Assembly (NCBI GenBank): GCA_947568835.1
Contig: OX387607.1
Location: 5,642,001 to 5,706,000 of the forward strand
Reading direction: 5' to 3'
DNA: 64,000 nt
DNA from: Protonemura montana
Taxonomy: Eukaryota; Arthropoda; Insecta; Plecoptera; Nemouridae
Under the pieces are notes generated by a model. It was not told the origin of the DNA. It searched no databases and saw nothing but the letters and a program-made list of their open reading frames with translations. This document shows, piece by piece, positions 35,969 through 48,800 of this stretch. Numbering within the stretch: the first letter of the stretch is position 1; every line of letters starts with the position of its first letter. The translations under genes and the position numbers were made by a program.

Positions 35969-36865
35969 TCACAGTTCGTCGTGGTTGAAAGAATTTAAGA
36001 TGTTAAGACGCTGCTGCATCTCTTCTTTCTTTTCAAGACTTAGTCTTCCTTGTGTTAAATTTTGAACTCTCTTCAGTTCGTTGGTTACAAAGTCATCTCC
36101 TTTTTCTAATACTTTGCGCATTGTTTTGACGTAAACCTCGGCAGTTTTCTGATCTGTCCGGCCCTCAGTGTTGTCCCAGAGTTGTTCAGCTTCTTTTAAT
36201 AGAGCATTCCTTTCTTCTTTTGCTGAGCTCTGTAAAAACTTTGCAGCAATTTTGTCAAAAGCCTCCAAACATCCTGGTAGACCAATGTGTATTCCCGATT
36301 TAGAGCGGATGAATTTCTTTATGTTGTCAGCAGTGAATTCCGTTGAGCTGAATGTGAAGGGTTCGGATTTCCCTGCAACGATCATCTTCACCACAGGGAA
36401 ATCGTCTTTGTTTATATTGAACCTTTCAGCCAGATCTGAATTTTCCTTTTCACCGTAATCTTTGATGCCGACCTCACCGATTAGCAAATCTGGAATGGCA
36501 TGAGCTGCATCCGACACTTTAGCAAACTCATCGTGCTTTGGTCCATATGGGTATGCTACATCGAATTTGATTACCGATGCTTTAAACTTTGTCACAACCT
36601 GTAAGAAATGTTGATATTTTAGAAATCATGTGAGAAAGAACTATAAAAATAAAATAAAAATCCATGAAAACCCCATTGTTTGTCAAGCTGTACTGTGATA
36701 TCTTTATAGGCTGTACCAGATACTACCAGTGAGCTGTTCTTCTTACGCACTTACCTTGTCAAAAGTGTAGGAATCGAGCGGTAGGCAACCTTTGCAGTTA
36801 ATGGCATTTGTTGAAATGAAGAGGAAAACTAGAATTAATATGCATCTCATTGCTCTCAGAGACAT
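35969..36865 (-). CDS. ERP29: Endoplasmic reticulum protein 29 (ERp29 / windbeutel-like)
   Basis: Resident ER chaperone of the PDI-D family. It has a thioredoxin-like domain without a catalytic CXXC, then an all-helical D domain, and helps secretory cargo; fly windbeutel escorts Pipe (family knowledge). Exons on the minus strand are 36865-36755 and 36598-35969, joined in phase 0 after GACAAG by donor GTAAGT, for 246 aa. A signal peptide precedes NCKGCLPLDSYTFDK; this N-terminal CxxC resembles CTGC in fly windbeutel. The thioredoxin-like part holds VIKFDVAYPYGPKHDEF; the D domain ends with LNILNSF. The last four residues are HDEL, an ER retention signal. The start codon is 336 bp from the DDX55 start on the other strand. 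Confidence 0.96.
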
Positions 36866-37200
36866 AGTAAATGACGCCCTACCCCAGTCCCCTAAAATTA
36901 AAACACTTGAATACGAATATAATACGAATACCGGGTAAAGCCTAAGGAAAAATGCGCCAGTACCACTCAGTGCAATGTTACTGCTTTGGTTACTGCGTTA
37001 CTGCCAAAGGTGTTAATCAAAGACGTTAATTAAGTTTGACAGTTGACAGCTGACGATTGACTGGGCGGCTCTTGCATTCCTGCGCACAACCAACTGCGCA
37101 GTGTACTATCGTTTTCGCCGAGGACCATGTGGCTTCTCCTCGCGGAGTTTCTGTGCAGAATTTTCTTATTAACGCCGTAATTGTAATCAAACATCTTAAC

Positions 37201-40043
37201 ATGAATGTTGATTGGAGCCATTTATCCGTTCCTCTAAGTGATACGGTGAAAGAAACTATTAAAGATCTAGGATTCAAAACCATGACCCCAGTGCAGGTAA
37301 GGTTAATGGTCAATGCTTCGGATGGGAAAAGCAACTGCATGGGTTTCATTTTAATAAATTTATCCGTAATATTTAATGTTTTCAAACACAACAGGCAGCT
37401 TGCATTCCTCTAATGTTGAAAATGAAGGACGTAGCAGCGGAAGCTGTAACTGGGAGCGGTAAAACACTTGCATTTCTTATCCCGTTATTGGAAATGCTTC
37501 AGGTATGTTTAATGTAATCATCCAGTATGCACTTAAATTCTTAAAGTAAGCAAAACAAAAGATTGCAAATAGATTTTTGTATTTTTACAGAAACGCAGTG
37601 AAGCACTGCGGAGTCATGAGGTTGGCGCGTTGGTTATCTCACCTACGAGAGAATTGGCTGGCCAGACAAGCGAAGTTCTTGCCAGCTTCTTATCAAGAAT
37701 CCCTCACATCAAGCAGATACTTTTTGTGGGTGGAGTTGATGTTGAAATAGACGCACGTCGATTCAAAGAGCATGGTGCCAACATTGTGATTGCTACGCCA
37801 GGCAGACTGGAGGATTTGCTGACAAGAAACAACAATGTCAGTCTGCCAACAGCATTCAAGACTCTTGTAAGTTTTTTATCAGTCTACCCTTCTAAGTGAT
37901 TTGATATTTGTTTTTATATTTCTGTTTGGAGGTATAGATTGAAAGAAAGATTTGACTAAATGATAAATCTCTTACTACAGAAAATAGATGTTCATATTTT
38001 ACTTTATTTAACATTTTATATCCACAGAACTGAACCCTGTTTTCTCTCAAACTTGGAGCAAGACATTTTGATTCCTAACTTAAAAAAAAAAAAAAAAAAA
38101 AAAAACGGCATTCACTATAATATCTTAGCTCCAAAATCTTTTTTTTTCACCGACTTAACTTTCCCATTTCAAAAAGTATACCAATATCAGTGCCTAATGC
38201 AGCTTTATTTAAAAGCAAACCGCAATCTGTTGAATAGGAGCTGTTGATCCTGGACGAAGCAGACCGCCTACTTGACATGGGCTTTGACAAGACGCTGACA
38301 TCGATTCTCCGGTATCTACCAAGGCAGCGTCGGACTGGCCTTTTCTCTGCCACTCAGACTCGTGAGGTGGAGCAGCTGGTGAAGGCGGGCCTCCGGAACC
38401 CTGTGCTGGTAGCCGTCAAGGAGAAGACCAACGTATGTTGACTTAAAATTCAGCTGTTGATGTTCACAGCACTACGTATTTCAAACAATTTTTTTTTCAA
38501 ATTTCAAGACAATTATTTGTCATAGTACTTTATTCTGAATAATAGCTAATAGCTGGCGATCTAGCTGTGTTAATATTTCTCATTCTACGAGATAAATAGC
38601 ATAAAACGTGGTTTTCAAACATTGCAAACATCGCATACGTGTCTTTCAGCTAGCGGAGACATCGACGCCAATGTCGCTCAACAACCACTACATAATTTGC
38701 CAGCCGGAGCACAAGCTGGGAACTCTCCTGGCATTTCTTAAGAAGAACGGGAAAGACAAGAAATATATGCTCTTCCTGATGACCTGTGCCTGCGTGGAAT
38801 ACTTCACCATTCTCCTCAAAGCGTAAGCTGTACTTTGTCTATTGTCTATTTTACAAGGAGTCGAGGCTACGTGTAGATTGACATTTTTTTGGTCACGTCT
38901 TATCTATTTGTCTTAAATCTACATGACGTTAAACCTAAGTATGCCTTATTGTCTAATGCCATATTGTTATAGACAACACAGCCAACCACTTTGACCTTTC
39001 CTGATTTCTTAACAGGCTTGTACCTGAAATGAACGTGTTTGGAATCCACGGCAAAATGAAAGTGAAGCGGTTCAACATATTCGACTCGTTCCGTGCATCC
39101 GATTCAGGCGTACTACTTTGCACAGACGTGATGGCGCGAGGCGTCGACATCCCCGAGGTACACTGGGTGGTGCAATACGACCCCCCGCGAGCCGCGGCTT
39201 CATTCGTGCATCGTTGCGGTCGAACCGCCAGAGTCGGGCGTGAGGGTTCGGCCCTCGTTCTCTTGCAGCCCAACGAAGACGCCTACGTCGACTTCATCCG
39301 CCGCAACCAGAACGTCAAGCTGGAAACAATGGAAACTCCTGAGCCGGTGGCGGGAATACTGGAAAAGGCGAGAAAGTTGCAGATTGGCGATCGACTGGTC
39401 TTGGACAAGGCAGAAAGGGCATTCGTGTCTCATATTCAAGCGTATGCCAAGCACGAGTGCAGCGTGATTTTACGGGTGAAGGATCTGGACTTTGGCAAGC
39501 TAGCAACTGGATTCGGATTGGCGAGGTTACCGAAAATGCCGGAAATGAAGGGAAAAGACTTGTCGGGCTTTGTGGCTGCAGATGTCAATTTTAATAACAT
39601 AAAATATCAGTAAGTGCCTTGGTTCAAGTGAATACTTCCTTATTATTTGCCCTGTCGTTGGCAAATTGTATGATTATTTCATTGGTCTTTTCAGGAATAA
39701 GGAGCGAGAGAAATCAAGGCAAGACAAGTTAAAAGTTTTCTTCGACACCGGCTGCTGGCCCGGAACTAAAAATAAGGTGCAGCGCATGAAGCAGACGGAA
39801 GCGTGGGCCACGACCAAACAAAGGAAAGAGGAAAAGAAAGAAAAGAGAACGGTTCGAAAAGGGAAGAAGGAGCAAAAGATAGCTGAGGGCAAAGTAAAAA
39901 CTAAGAAGAAAAAGAAGAGGAAGCTTATTTCAGAAGAAGACATGGCTGATTTAGCAAAGGATGTTGCATTAATAAAGAAATTAAAGAAAAGAAAAATAAC
40001 TCAGGAACAGTTTGATGAGGAATTTGACGAGGACAGTGATTAA
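37201..40043 (+). CDS. DDX55: ATP-dependent RNA helicase DDX55
   Basis: DEAD-box helicase of the Spb4/DDX55 group, which acts in nucleolar assembly of the large ribosomal subunit (family knowledge). Exons 37201-37296, 37395-37502, 37591-37866, 38238-38432, 38650-38822, 39016-39609 and 39695-40043 give 596 aa (human 600) in one frame. Motifs in order are Q motif region [69 protein letters not shown] and [10 protein letters not shown]. The DUF4217 region follows ([20 protein letters not shown]), then a very Lys-rich tail ending in an acidic stretch. Intron 3 contains a 24-nt poly-A run (38082-38105). A poly(A) signal lies 48 bp after the stop. Confidence 0.97.
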
Positions 40044-40090
40044 TTTCTCTTTCGGGAGATCATGTACAATTATTGCAAAAATTTGTGAGG

Positions 40091-40096
40091 AATAAA
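40091..40096 (+). terminator. Poly(A) signal of DDX55
   Basis: AATAAA lies 48 bp after the DDX55 stop codon, and the testin start codon is about 200 bp further on, so transcripts must be separated within this short gap. Confidence 0.6.
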
Positions 40097-40294
40097 TTTT
40101 TATTGATCTTTTACCAAATATCTTTGTTTGAATTATACTATGAATTTCTTGCAATTTCAAATCCACCTCCTTTCCATTTCCTGTTCTTTGTTGTTTTCGT
40201 GCTTATCTGTCAGTTTCACAAGGTGTGTCATCGATGAGTCATCTCCTAGAAGAACGTCTTCCCTTCATTCCTTTAATCAGATTAGTCGTGCATC

Positions 40295-43200
40295 ATGACT
40301 ACACCAACGTCTCCTGACAAACCTCCGCCCCAGTGGATGCTTTTACTGGAGAAAAAGAAAAATCGAGTAAGTTTTACACTACGTTAATTTCAAGAATTGA
40401 CCTCTAACCACAGATATTCATGGTTTCATGCTGACATATGTACCTGTTTGATTTGGTAGCCCCATCGACTTGCACATGAGATAGGGGCTGGCGCTCCATG
40501 TCTGACCTGTGGGGAAAAATGTCCCGGTCTGGATCTACACTTCTGGCGCAAAGTTTGCCGCAACTGCAAGTGCAAGAAAGAGGAGCATGACGTGAAAGAT
40601 GATGACGGTTACGAACAGTTTGAGATTTTACTGGGAGCAGGTAACAGACGTAAAAAGCCAGGGGCAGTGCTGAAAATCAAAGTGCCTGACGTCGATGTGG
40701 CAGTATCAAACAAACAGTTTGACTGGGTCCCTCCAAATGTTTCTGATGACGTGGCGGCAGAGTACATGCAACAGCTACCAGCTTCGAAACTGCCGATTAG
40801 TGGAAGTGATGGAGCTTTGTATCGTCGCCAACAGCTCGAGAAGCAGATGCCCCTCCATGATTTAGATGCTGCTCGTTGTCATAATCTGACTCCTCAAGAG
40901 ATTGAACAGTAAGCTTGAATATACACATATATATATTTTTTTAAATTTTAAGCCCGCTTGGAAATGAGCACGAGTTTGGTTTACCAGCTCTACTCATTTC
41001 AATGAAGAATAGATATTACTTTAAGAAGACTAATGTAGTCCTGAATGAATGGGATATTTATTGTGTAAGTATTCCTTAAGTATCTGGTGTAAATAAAATC
41101 TCGTTTGAAATTAATTTCTGTAAGAATATTGTTGAAAAAAAAATCTTTTTGCAGACTTCAAAAATACCTGGACAACCTTAAGAACAACGTCGTAGGCCAA
41201 GGTCGAGTCACCAAAATTCCTGGCCTCTACTTGGAACAGCGCCACTGGTATGGCACCTCTGGTGTCAAGTTAGCCTCAAGCACCTCGCTTCCGTCATCAC
41301 GCTCTGACCAATCCCTGCATTCTCTGCCACCTTTACCCCACCTCTACAATGCTGTACCACGCCCTTTTCAGCCTACAGTTTGTGATGACAGTCAACCACC
41401 CCCTCTGCCTGACTCATTACCTCCCGGGGAACACGGAGGTGGTTTCTCATTAAGGACCCCTGGAAAATTTAACCCATCGGGACAAAAGCACTACGGAGGC
41501 CAATTAACTTCCTCTGAACAAGGCTATGGACAGAATCCAGAATATTCTAAATCTTTTGGAGCTACAGATGGTTCAGGTGTGCCATTCCAATTCTCGTCCA
41601 GCGTTGTCAACTCTTCAAAAGTCCCCGGTTCTTTCTTTTCTGGACAAGAAAACACTGCAATAAAATCTGGTTCCAATAATCAGCACCCTGCAGATGGGTC
41701 TGTAATTTACTCCAATAGCCAGCTAGATGTTGCGAACTCATCGGCCGTATCTGGCAGATTTGTTCCTGCCGGTTCTCAGCCTTCCAATAAACCTGGCAGT
41801 TTAAGGGGGCTGATCTCTGAAGATGGGTCAGCTGTTTTCTCTAGCAATGTGTCTAGCATAGCAAACTCTTCAGGACTTGACGGTTCAGCCATTCGTACCC
41901 TTGGCCAATCTAGCATTGCAAACTCATTTGGAGTTGGTGGGAAATTTTATCCAGGACAGAATCAAAGCTCTGAGCAGTATGGAAGCTTCCCTAATTCCAC
42001 CCCCCAAGATAGAGCAACAGATCTTAATCATGGTGAAGTCATTGATGCATACAGTTTAGGAGTGCATCGAGAAAATCACCCAGGCCAACGTCAAACTGCT
42101 AATCACCCTGGAAGCTACGTTCAAGCCCCTCATCCCAGTGAAGGCTCGGCAAACATTTTACATGGTGAAAGGAATGTTGCAAATTCGTCGGGAGTTGGTG
42201 GTAGATTTTACCCTGGGCAAAATACAAATTATGACCAGTTGGGAAATGTTTCCAACAAAGGAAATCCACATGACGGTTTAGTAATTCATTCCCATGACCA
42301 ATCTGGCATTACACACTCATCTGGAGTTGGTGGTAAATTTTATCCTGGTCAGAATCAAAATTATGGGCAGTCAAGAAATCTTTCCAGCAATACAAATCCC
42401 CTGGATGGTTCAGCAAATCATTCCCATGACCAATCTGGCATTGCACGTTCATCAGATGTAGGCCAATTTTATACTGGACAAAATCAAAATTATGGGCAGT
42501 CTGACAACATTCCTAACGTGCATTCCTTGAATCATCCAAACAATGCTAATTCCTTGGGAATTAATAGCCAATTGCTTCCAGACCACACCCTGCACTCCCA
42601 TACTTACTCCAACGTAACATTCCCTAACGAAATGACATCAACGCTATCACCCAAACAAATGCACTCTGCCAATCCATTGAACATTCCTGGAGAATATCCT
42701 CCAGGAAGTAACCACCCTTCGAAGCAAATCGATCCGATACAAATGACAGGAGCGGCAGTAAACCCTACGGTGGGTGAAGCTGGCAACTGGCCACCCTCTC
42801 AACATCCAGAATCTGCTCGCTTCGAGCACTCCTATGTTCCAATGGGACTTGCCTCCTCTTCTGACATTGGCGGCGATTCAATGCCACGCTCTGCGCAAGT
42901 CATCAAACAGAGCAACGTGGTGGACAATGAACTTGCTTCTCAGCTGGAGGTAATAGTCTAAATGACTAATCCACAGATTAATTTTTTATTTTTGTCTTAA
43001 CTATTCACATACATAATTCAGGAATTAGGCTCAAATTATGTATTACCAGATTGGTCCACGACAGAGGGAAACACCTCTGCAGTTTGCAATAATTGGATGG
43101 TTTCTGCAACACCAAAATATTTTTAGGAATCAACTTGTGATGGGTGTTGTCAATCAATAACCAGAACCAAGTGGTAGCTTTGCCAGAACATGACAGTCAA

Positions 43201-44654
43201 AGGTCCACCTACTCATATAATAACTAAAACCAAGTCAGGTAGTTACCAATTCTTTAACTCGCCTGTCCATTGCAGCTTCTGTCAGCGCAAGAGCAAGCTG
43301 CAGGCTCCGGTCTGAACTGCCGCCGATGTACAGGCTCGTTGGCTGCTGGGGAGGTGGCAGTGTTCGCGGATCGCGCAGGCCCTGATGCCGCTTGGCACCC
43401 AGCATGTTTTGCATGTCGTACCTGCTCTGAGCTGCTCGCCGATCTTGTCTACTTCTTCGGCCGAGGCGACGTCTACTGTGGCAGACATTACGCAGAGCTG
43501 TTGGACATACCACGGTGCCGTGCTTGTGACGAGGTAAGATTTCATTTTTTATTAATTTTATTTAACATTGATTTTATTAATTAAAAATAAACTGATAGCA
43601 TATTTTCTTTTTAAATCAATATCTTTATGCCTTTGGTGGTTTGGGCATTACAAAAGGAACAGGATTTGATAAATATATGTCTAAAATTACATTTTTTTTC
43701 CATTTATTACATGTAAGATTACATTTTACCTAAACTTAACTAACTACTTTACTATAAGATAATTTATGTACTAATCAAGATTAACCATTATTAGGTAGTA
43801 CCATTAAGTTACTGTAGTTCAACAGTGTGAATAGGGTTGGCTTACCCATTTGCCTCAACCCTAAGCTAATGCTCAAGTGTATAACCATACATTTATTTAG
43901 TCTTATCTACTTTCACCCTAATTTCACCCTATTTGCTATTTACTTACCAGTTAAACCCCTATATCTTGTAGTTTTCTATTAAAATTCACTATTTGCAAGC
44001 TTTTTCATTACAATTATATACCTATTCGACAATTCTTGAGTATGCCTGATCATTGAAAGTAATTATTAATCGATGTCTGCCTGGCAGTTGATTTTCGTGA
44101 AAGAGTACACGGTGGCTGAAGGGATGACATTCCACGTGAAACACTTCTCGTGCTACGAGTGTGACGAACCACTCGCAGGCAAGCAATATGTGCCTGTCGA
44201 TGACATGCCCACTTGCCTCGACTGTTACCAGGAGATCTTCGGCAAGGTAAAGTCCCTGTCGAAATCACAATTCCTCAATCATGCCCTGTTTTGTAACAGA
44301 TTTTGTTACCAAATAACTGACCTGCCTCTAAAAAAGCTAGCATAGGCTATGAAATTTTTACAAAAAGAGCCAGTGCTTCTCATTCAAAGACCTTGTGATA
44401 TTTTCATCAGGTATTTTCTTTTTTATGTAAAGAAATAATGTTTAATGCTTTTGTCATTTCAGCGGTGTGCTACTTGTCACCTGCAGATTCCTGCAGGGCA
44501 ACAACGCGTGGGCTGGCAGGAACTCAATTGGCACGCTAAGCCCGAATGCTTCTGCTGTGCCGGGTGTTCGAATTCGTTGCTGGGAGGGAAGTTTGTCATG
44601 TGTGAACAGAAACCGTTCTGTAACAAAGAGTGTGCCTCACTGTTGCCACCTTAA
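40295..44654 (+). CDS. TES: Testin (PET and three LIM domains) with a large repeat insertion
   Basis: Cytoskeletal adaptor of focal adhesions and cell contacts (family knowledge). Six exons, 40295-40366, 40460-40908, 41155-42949, 43276-43533, 44088-44246 and 44463-44654, give 974 aa, over twice the 421 aa of human testin. The N-terminal Cys-rich motif ([20 protein letters not shown]) and PET domain (about 112-200; [18 protein letters not shown]) are typical. Three LIM domains occupy residues 773-974, with zinc ligands such as [30 protein letters not shown] and CATCHLQ. Between PET and LIM, exon 3 codes for about 560 residues rich in Ser, Asn, Gly, Gln and His, with degenerate units of 35-45 aa around [18 protein letters not shown]. 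No predicted fold is visible there. The frame is open through all 1795 nt of this exon. Confidence 0.96.
41550..42520 (+). repeat. Degenerate coding repeats in testin exon 3
   Basis: About seven to nine imperfect units of roughly 110-135 bp encode (D)GS..I.S..QS.IANSS followed by [12 protein letters not shown]. The clearest copies of the [16 protein letters not shown] core lie near 41940, 42200 and 42340, with FYTGQN near 42470 and weaker ones upstream ([10 protein letters not shown] near 41755). Confidence 0.8.
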
Positions 44655-45813
44655 GACTAGCCAGGGACTTGCTAGTTATGTTTTTTGAACTGTTTACCAG
44701 GGTAATTTAATTCAATTGAGATTTTCCATTACTAAAAAGGTATGAGGGAAGATCTTTTTAGATCCAGATCCATGAAATCTATGGAACTGTTTGGGACATT
44801 GATGAGTTGTACTTGTATTGTTTGGATCTGTTTGAAATGGTTTTCTGTCTGTCGATGCTTCATCTGCACTGGCCTTGACATGTTCATGTTTCCATCAAAA
44901 GTGAGCAGCTTTTAATTACTATTGAGACAAGCGGTTATCTTTGTTACATTTACTGAGTAACAGGAACAAAACAGTGGTTATTTTTTACGTTCGCTCTTCC
45001 CTGTAATGTTTAACGGTATTTTAAGGTTCATATGTATCCATTGGCTGTACCTAATTTTCTAGATTAAGCCCCATAACTTCATTAGCCAATATCTGTAGCA
45101 TAATAACAAAAAAAATGACGCCATTGGATAAGGTAGTTGGATATGTGATACTGAATTGAAGGTTTAGTTAGGCTAGGTTTGAATTTTTATAAAATAGGAC
45201 TTTAAAGTGAGAAATTTTAGAAGAAATTTTAGAAGAGGAGCAAGTTCTTTTTAATCTTTATTTTGCTTGAGACATTCCGGTTTACTATCTGTGTAGTTAG
45301 ATGTTAGGAAAAAAAGGCCAACATAAACCAAGTGCCAATGCTTAATGCATGTACATGAGCTTTGAATTTTTACACATCAATATGCAATATTCATATATTG
45401 ATGCAGCTTTTTTACAATCTATTTTATCAGTTTTTGGAGGGTAGAAATAAGAATATGTATATTTTGGTAAATGTTTATACTTTGTCTTAAACTTTTGTAT
45501 TTTTTATACTTAAAAGTTAAACAAAAACACTGTTACGTCTTTTATATTGAAATAAAGCATATACCGAAAAATGTAATATTAATCTAATCTCCATAGACCG
45601 TACAGCATACTATTTGTCAACAATAACCGCAGTAACTTAATGATTGAAATCGGTGTAGTCAATAAAATAATATAGACAGCAATACTGTTCTGGAAATTTT
45701 TACTTTATTACAAAAATATTCTGAGTGACATGCCATCACAGATGAACTGAAGCTAGCCTGTTTCTTTGATGCCACAAGGTCAGCAAATACATTGAAACAA
45801 GACCAGACTCCAT
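44655..45813. other. Tail-to-tail 3' UTR region, testin and DLEC1
   Basis: Holds the testin 3' UTR, with AATAAA at 45551-45556, and that of the minus-strand DLEC1 gene, with TTTATT (AATAAA on the minus strand) at 45704-45709. The signals face each other about 150 bp apart. No other gene is seen. Confidence 0.6.
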
Positions 45814-48800
45814 TCAAAATCCACGCAGACAGAATATCTGATTGAACGTTCCATGTCCAGTAACATGGATTTCCTGGTGTGATTCTGGCACTATCGTCTT
45901 CACTAGCACCACTGCGTTGTAATCTCCAGCTTCCTTGGGAGTGAACTGAATTACTACACTCTCCCCGATGTATATGGCTGGTTGTGGCCACGGTGGCAGC
46001 AACCCTCTTTTCTTGTCCAAAGCGAAGCAGCTATGGTCATCTTTAATTGATACCCAGTACTCTAATGGTTCGACCGCCATATTCTCTATCTCAAACGTAA
46101 TTCGCTTCGTCTCATGAAATACTACTGGGCCAAAGTCAATCTTAGCAGCGGACAAACGCAGAAATGGAAATGTTATGTTGAGACAAAGCTGCATTATTTG
46201 GTCAGGAAAGCCCCTCTGGCTGATAGTTAAATTTCTTACGTGAGTGTAGGATATTTCGTAAGGCTTCTTGCGTGCTTTCACAGAGTCTTCATTGACTTTC
46301 AACAGCTCCTTTGTCCCAAGAGCATTCAATTCGCTGAGTTTGCAATCGACGTAAACTTCCAGAGAATTTCCTGGATCAACGGTGATAACATCTAAACTTG
46401 TCACCCCAAGAGTACGCACCTTTGTTATTATAAAAGGATCCGGAGCTTGTATATGTGCATTTATCACTACATCGTGGTCATTTCTTAAGAGAATCATCTT
46501 TGATAATGTGATAGTTTCAAAGGGGGACAGCGTCAAGAGCCTCACAGCAGATATAGTGAAACAGAAGTCAGCCTCTCTGCATTGTGTCGTGAAGAAAGGA
46601 ATGTCTGTGGTGGTTTCACAGTGGACAACAAGGTTGGTGGTTTCGTTCCCTTGCGGTCGATGGAAGCAATCTCCGTTGGCTTGAGACTCATTTTGCAGGT
46701 ACACAAACCCAATGGCTACCGCTCGTAAGTTCTCGATTGTAGATTCTTTGTTGATGCGGTAACTTGTGTTCTGTGTCACTGTGAATGAAATCTCTGATTT
46801 GGCAGGTATCGCCACTTCGTTGGGTACCATCTGAAACATTCAAACTCTCCATAAAACAGTGCAGATTATTATTACGAACAGTGGTATTAAAAAAAACGTC
46901 AAAATTGGTATGAGCGAGAGTCTATTTTTGCCACAGGCAAAATGTTTCTACACTTGTCCATGAGAATTGCTGCTGCAAGTTATACGTACTTTAAATAATT
47001 CAGACACTGGCTGTCCGAAGCAAGAAATGAGATCCATCAGTGGTTCCAGTTCGTTGCTATCCTTCTTTGACAGTTCAATACTGTTTTCGCTCGATTCCTT
47101 TAGTAGCCAGGCATTGAACTTTACTGCAAATGGCTTATAATCTTTCACTTTCTCGTTGTTAACATCGGTGAGGAAGAATTGCCAGACCAATCTCACGTCC
47201 ATGGAGCTTGTGTTGATTGCTCGGAGTCTTCTATGTATTGGACCACTATCTAGAATAAAATATACAGGGGAGAGAAACATGAGCATGCATTTTAAACTAA
47301 CCATGGTATACATAGATAACAGGAAAAGAAACATTTGGGTTTTGATTTTTGAATGCTAATTGTGAACTCTCTGGTTATAAATAATGCATGCCCAGATCAA
47401 AGTGCTCTAGTTACTACCTGAGAATCTAATGGTAGCATTTTCATATAAAAACCTTCTGCCAGATTTTTTAATTACAATTTATGGACATACAGCTAAAATT
47501 AACAAGAAGTGAGTCTATAATATTCCATTTTTTTGCCTAATAACATCAATATTCAGTGTACCAAGATCTTTATCAGAAACATGTAAACAGATTTAAACTA
47601 CCAAAAAGAACGGTCCCAAATCTAATGATGAGATCCTTGTCTTTTGGAGCAGCAGGAAACACGATAGGGCTGCCGTTTACTCGAATTTGGAGTTGGATCT
47701 GGAAAACAGGTAGTCCTTTTACGTCGCAGATGATCTTTTCCGAGTAGATGCCCCAGGTGTCTGCGTAAACCCACACCGTGACCGGGACTACGCTATTTCC
47801 GGAAACAGTCACACGAGACGGCTTCACAAACACGGCCAGGCCTGGGAGAAAATAAAAACAATATTTCATGCCAATCTTCACCTTTCAATTTGGTACTTAC
47901 ACTAGATTTTAAAAATATATGTACATACATTAAAATTATATATACATATATATATATACTTATATATGTATATATATATTTTTTTAATAAATCAATTTTA
48001 AAATAATTGTTATTTTTACTCTGGTCAATTATAATTTTTCCTTGATTAATTTCCCTTCTGAGGTATTTTGAGGTGTATCTTTAATATTTGCTTAACTTTT
48101 AAGAGATAATTTTGCTTCTAGTCAAGATCTCCATAGTGTTTCCAAAAAATGTATTACTGCCCTTTTCCGAATTTTTACCGTGGTGAAGAAGGTCACAGAA
48201 AGGGAGCCTAACATATCGGAGAAGAAAATTAGCTTCAAGTGGTTCACTTGTCGAGGAATTTAGCAATATAAAATTTACCCACCAATGTAACATCCTTGCC
48301 TAACCAACCTGTCAATTTCTGTTTCAATTCTAAACCTTCCTCGAAAATACAACTAATTCCTGGGTTCAAGGCACAGGTATTGCTACAAAACACAACAAAC
48401 CATTTTCCTTGTTTACTCGAGCACTCCATTTATCCCGCTGTTTACCCGCCAGCCGATTTGCAATTTCTGTGACTGTGTTGTCATCGTCGATGTCCTCACT
48501 GTTCTCAACTCCAGCAAAGTTGGACACAGTCACTTGCATTTCAGTTTTGAGCGGGGTTTCATTTCTCAACTGCAGATGAAGGTAAAAACCCAATTAGATT
48601 CAGACAGTAAAGTATCATGCCCAAAGTCATTGATACAAATGGTAAAAAAGAGCCTAGAATATGGTTGAATGTGAGATAATCTCACTTTTCACCTAACATC
48701 TCAAAAACAAAATGAAAAAGTAAAAATTGCTTTATTCTATGCTTTTAGTAACTCATTCCTTTTTCATAGCTAATACATTTATTCTTATGTAAATTTGAGT

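Noticed and set aside
48366-48460. Apparent frameshift in DLEC1 exon 2, where one frame stops and another stays open
   Set aside because: A donor G|GTAAAC at 48446 ends the exon before the frame conflict and joins in phase to the next ASH segment (ANRLA-G-LAVFVKPSR), so no frameshift is needed.
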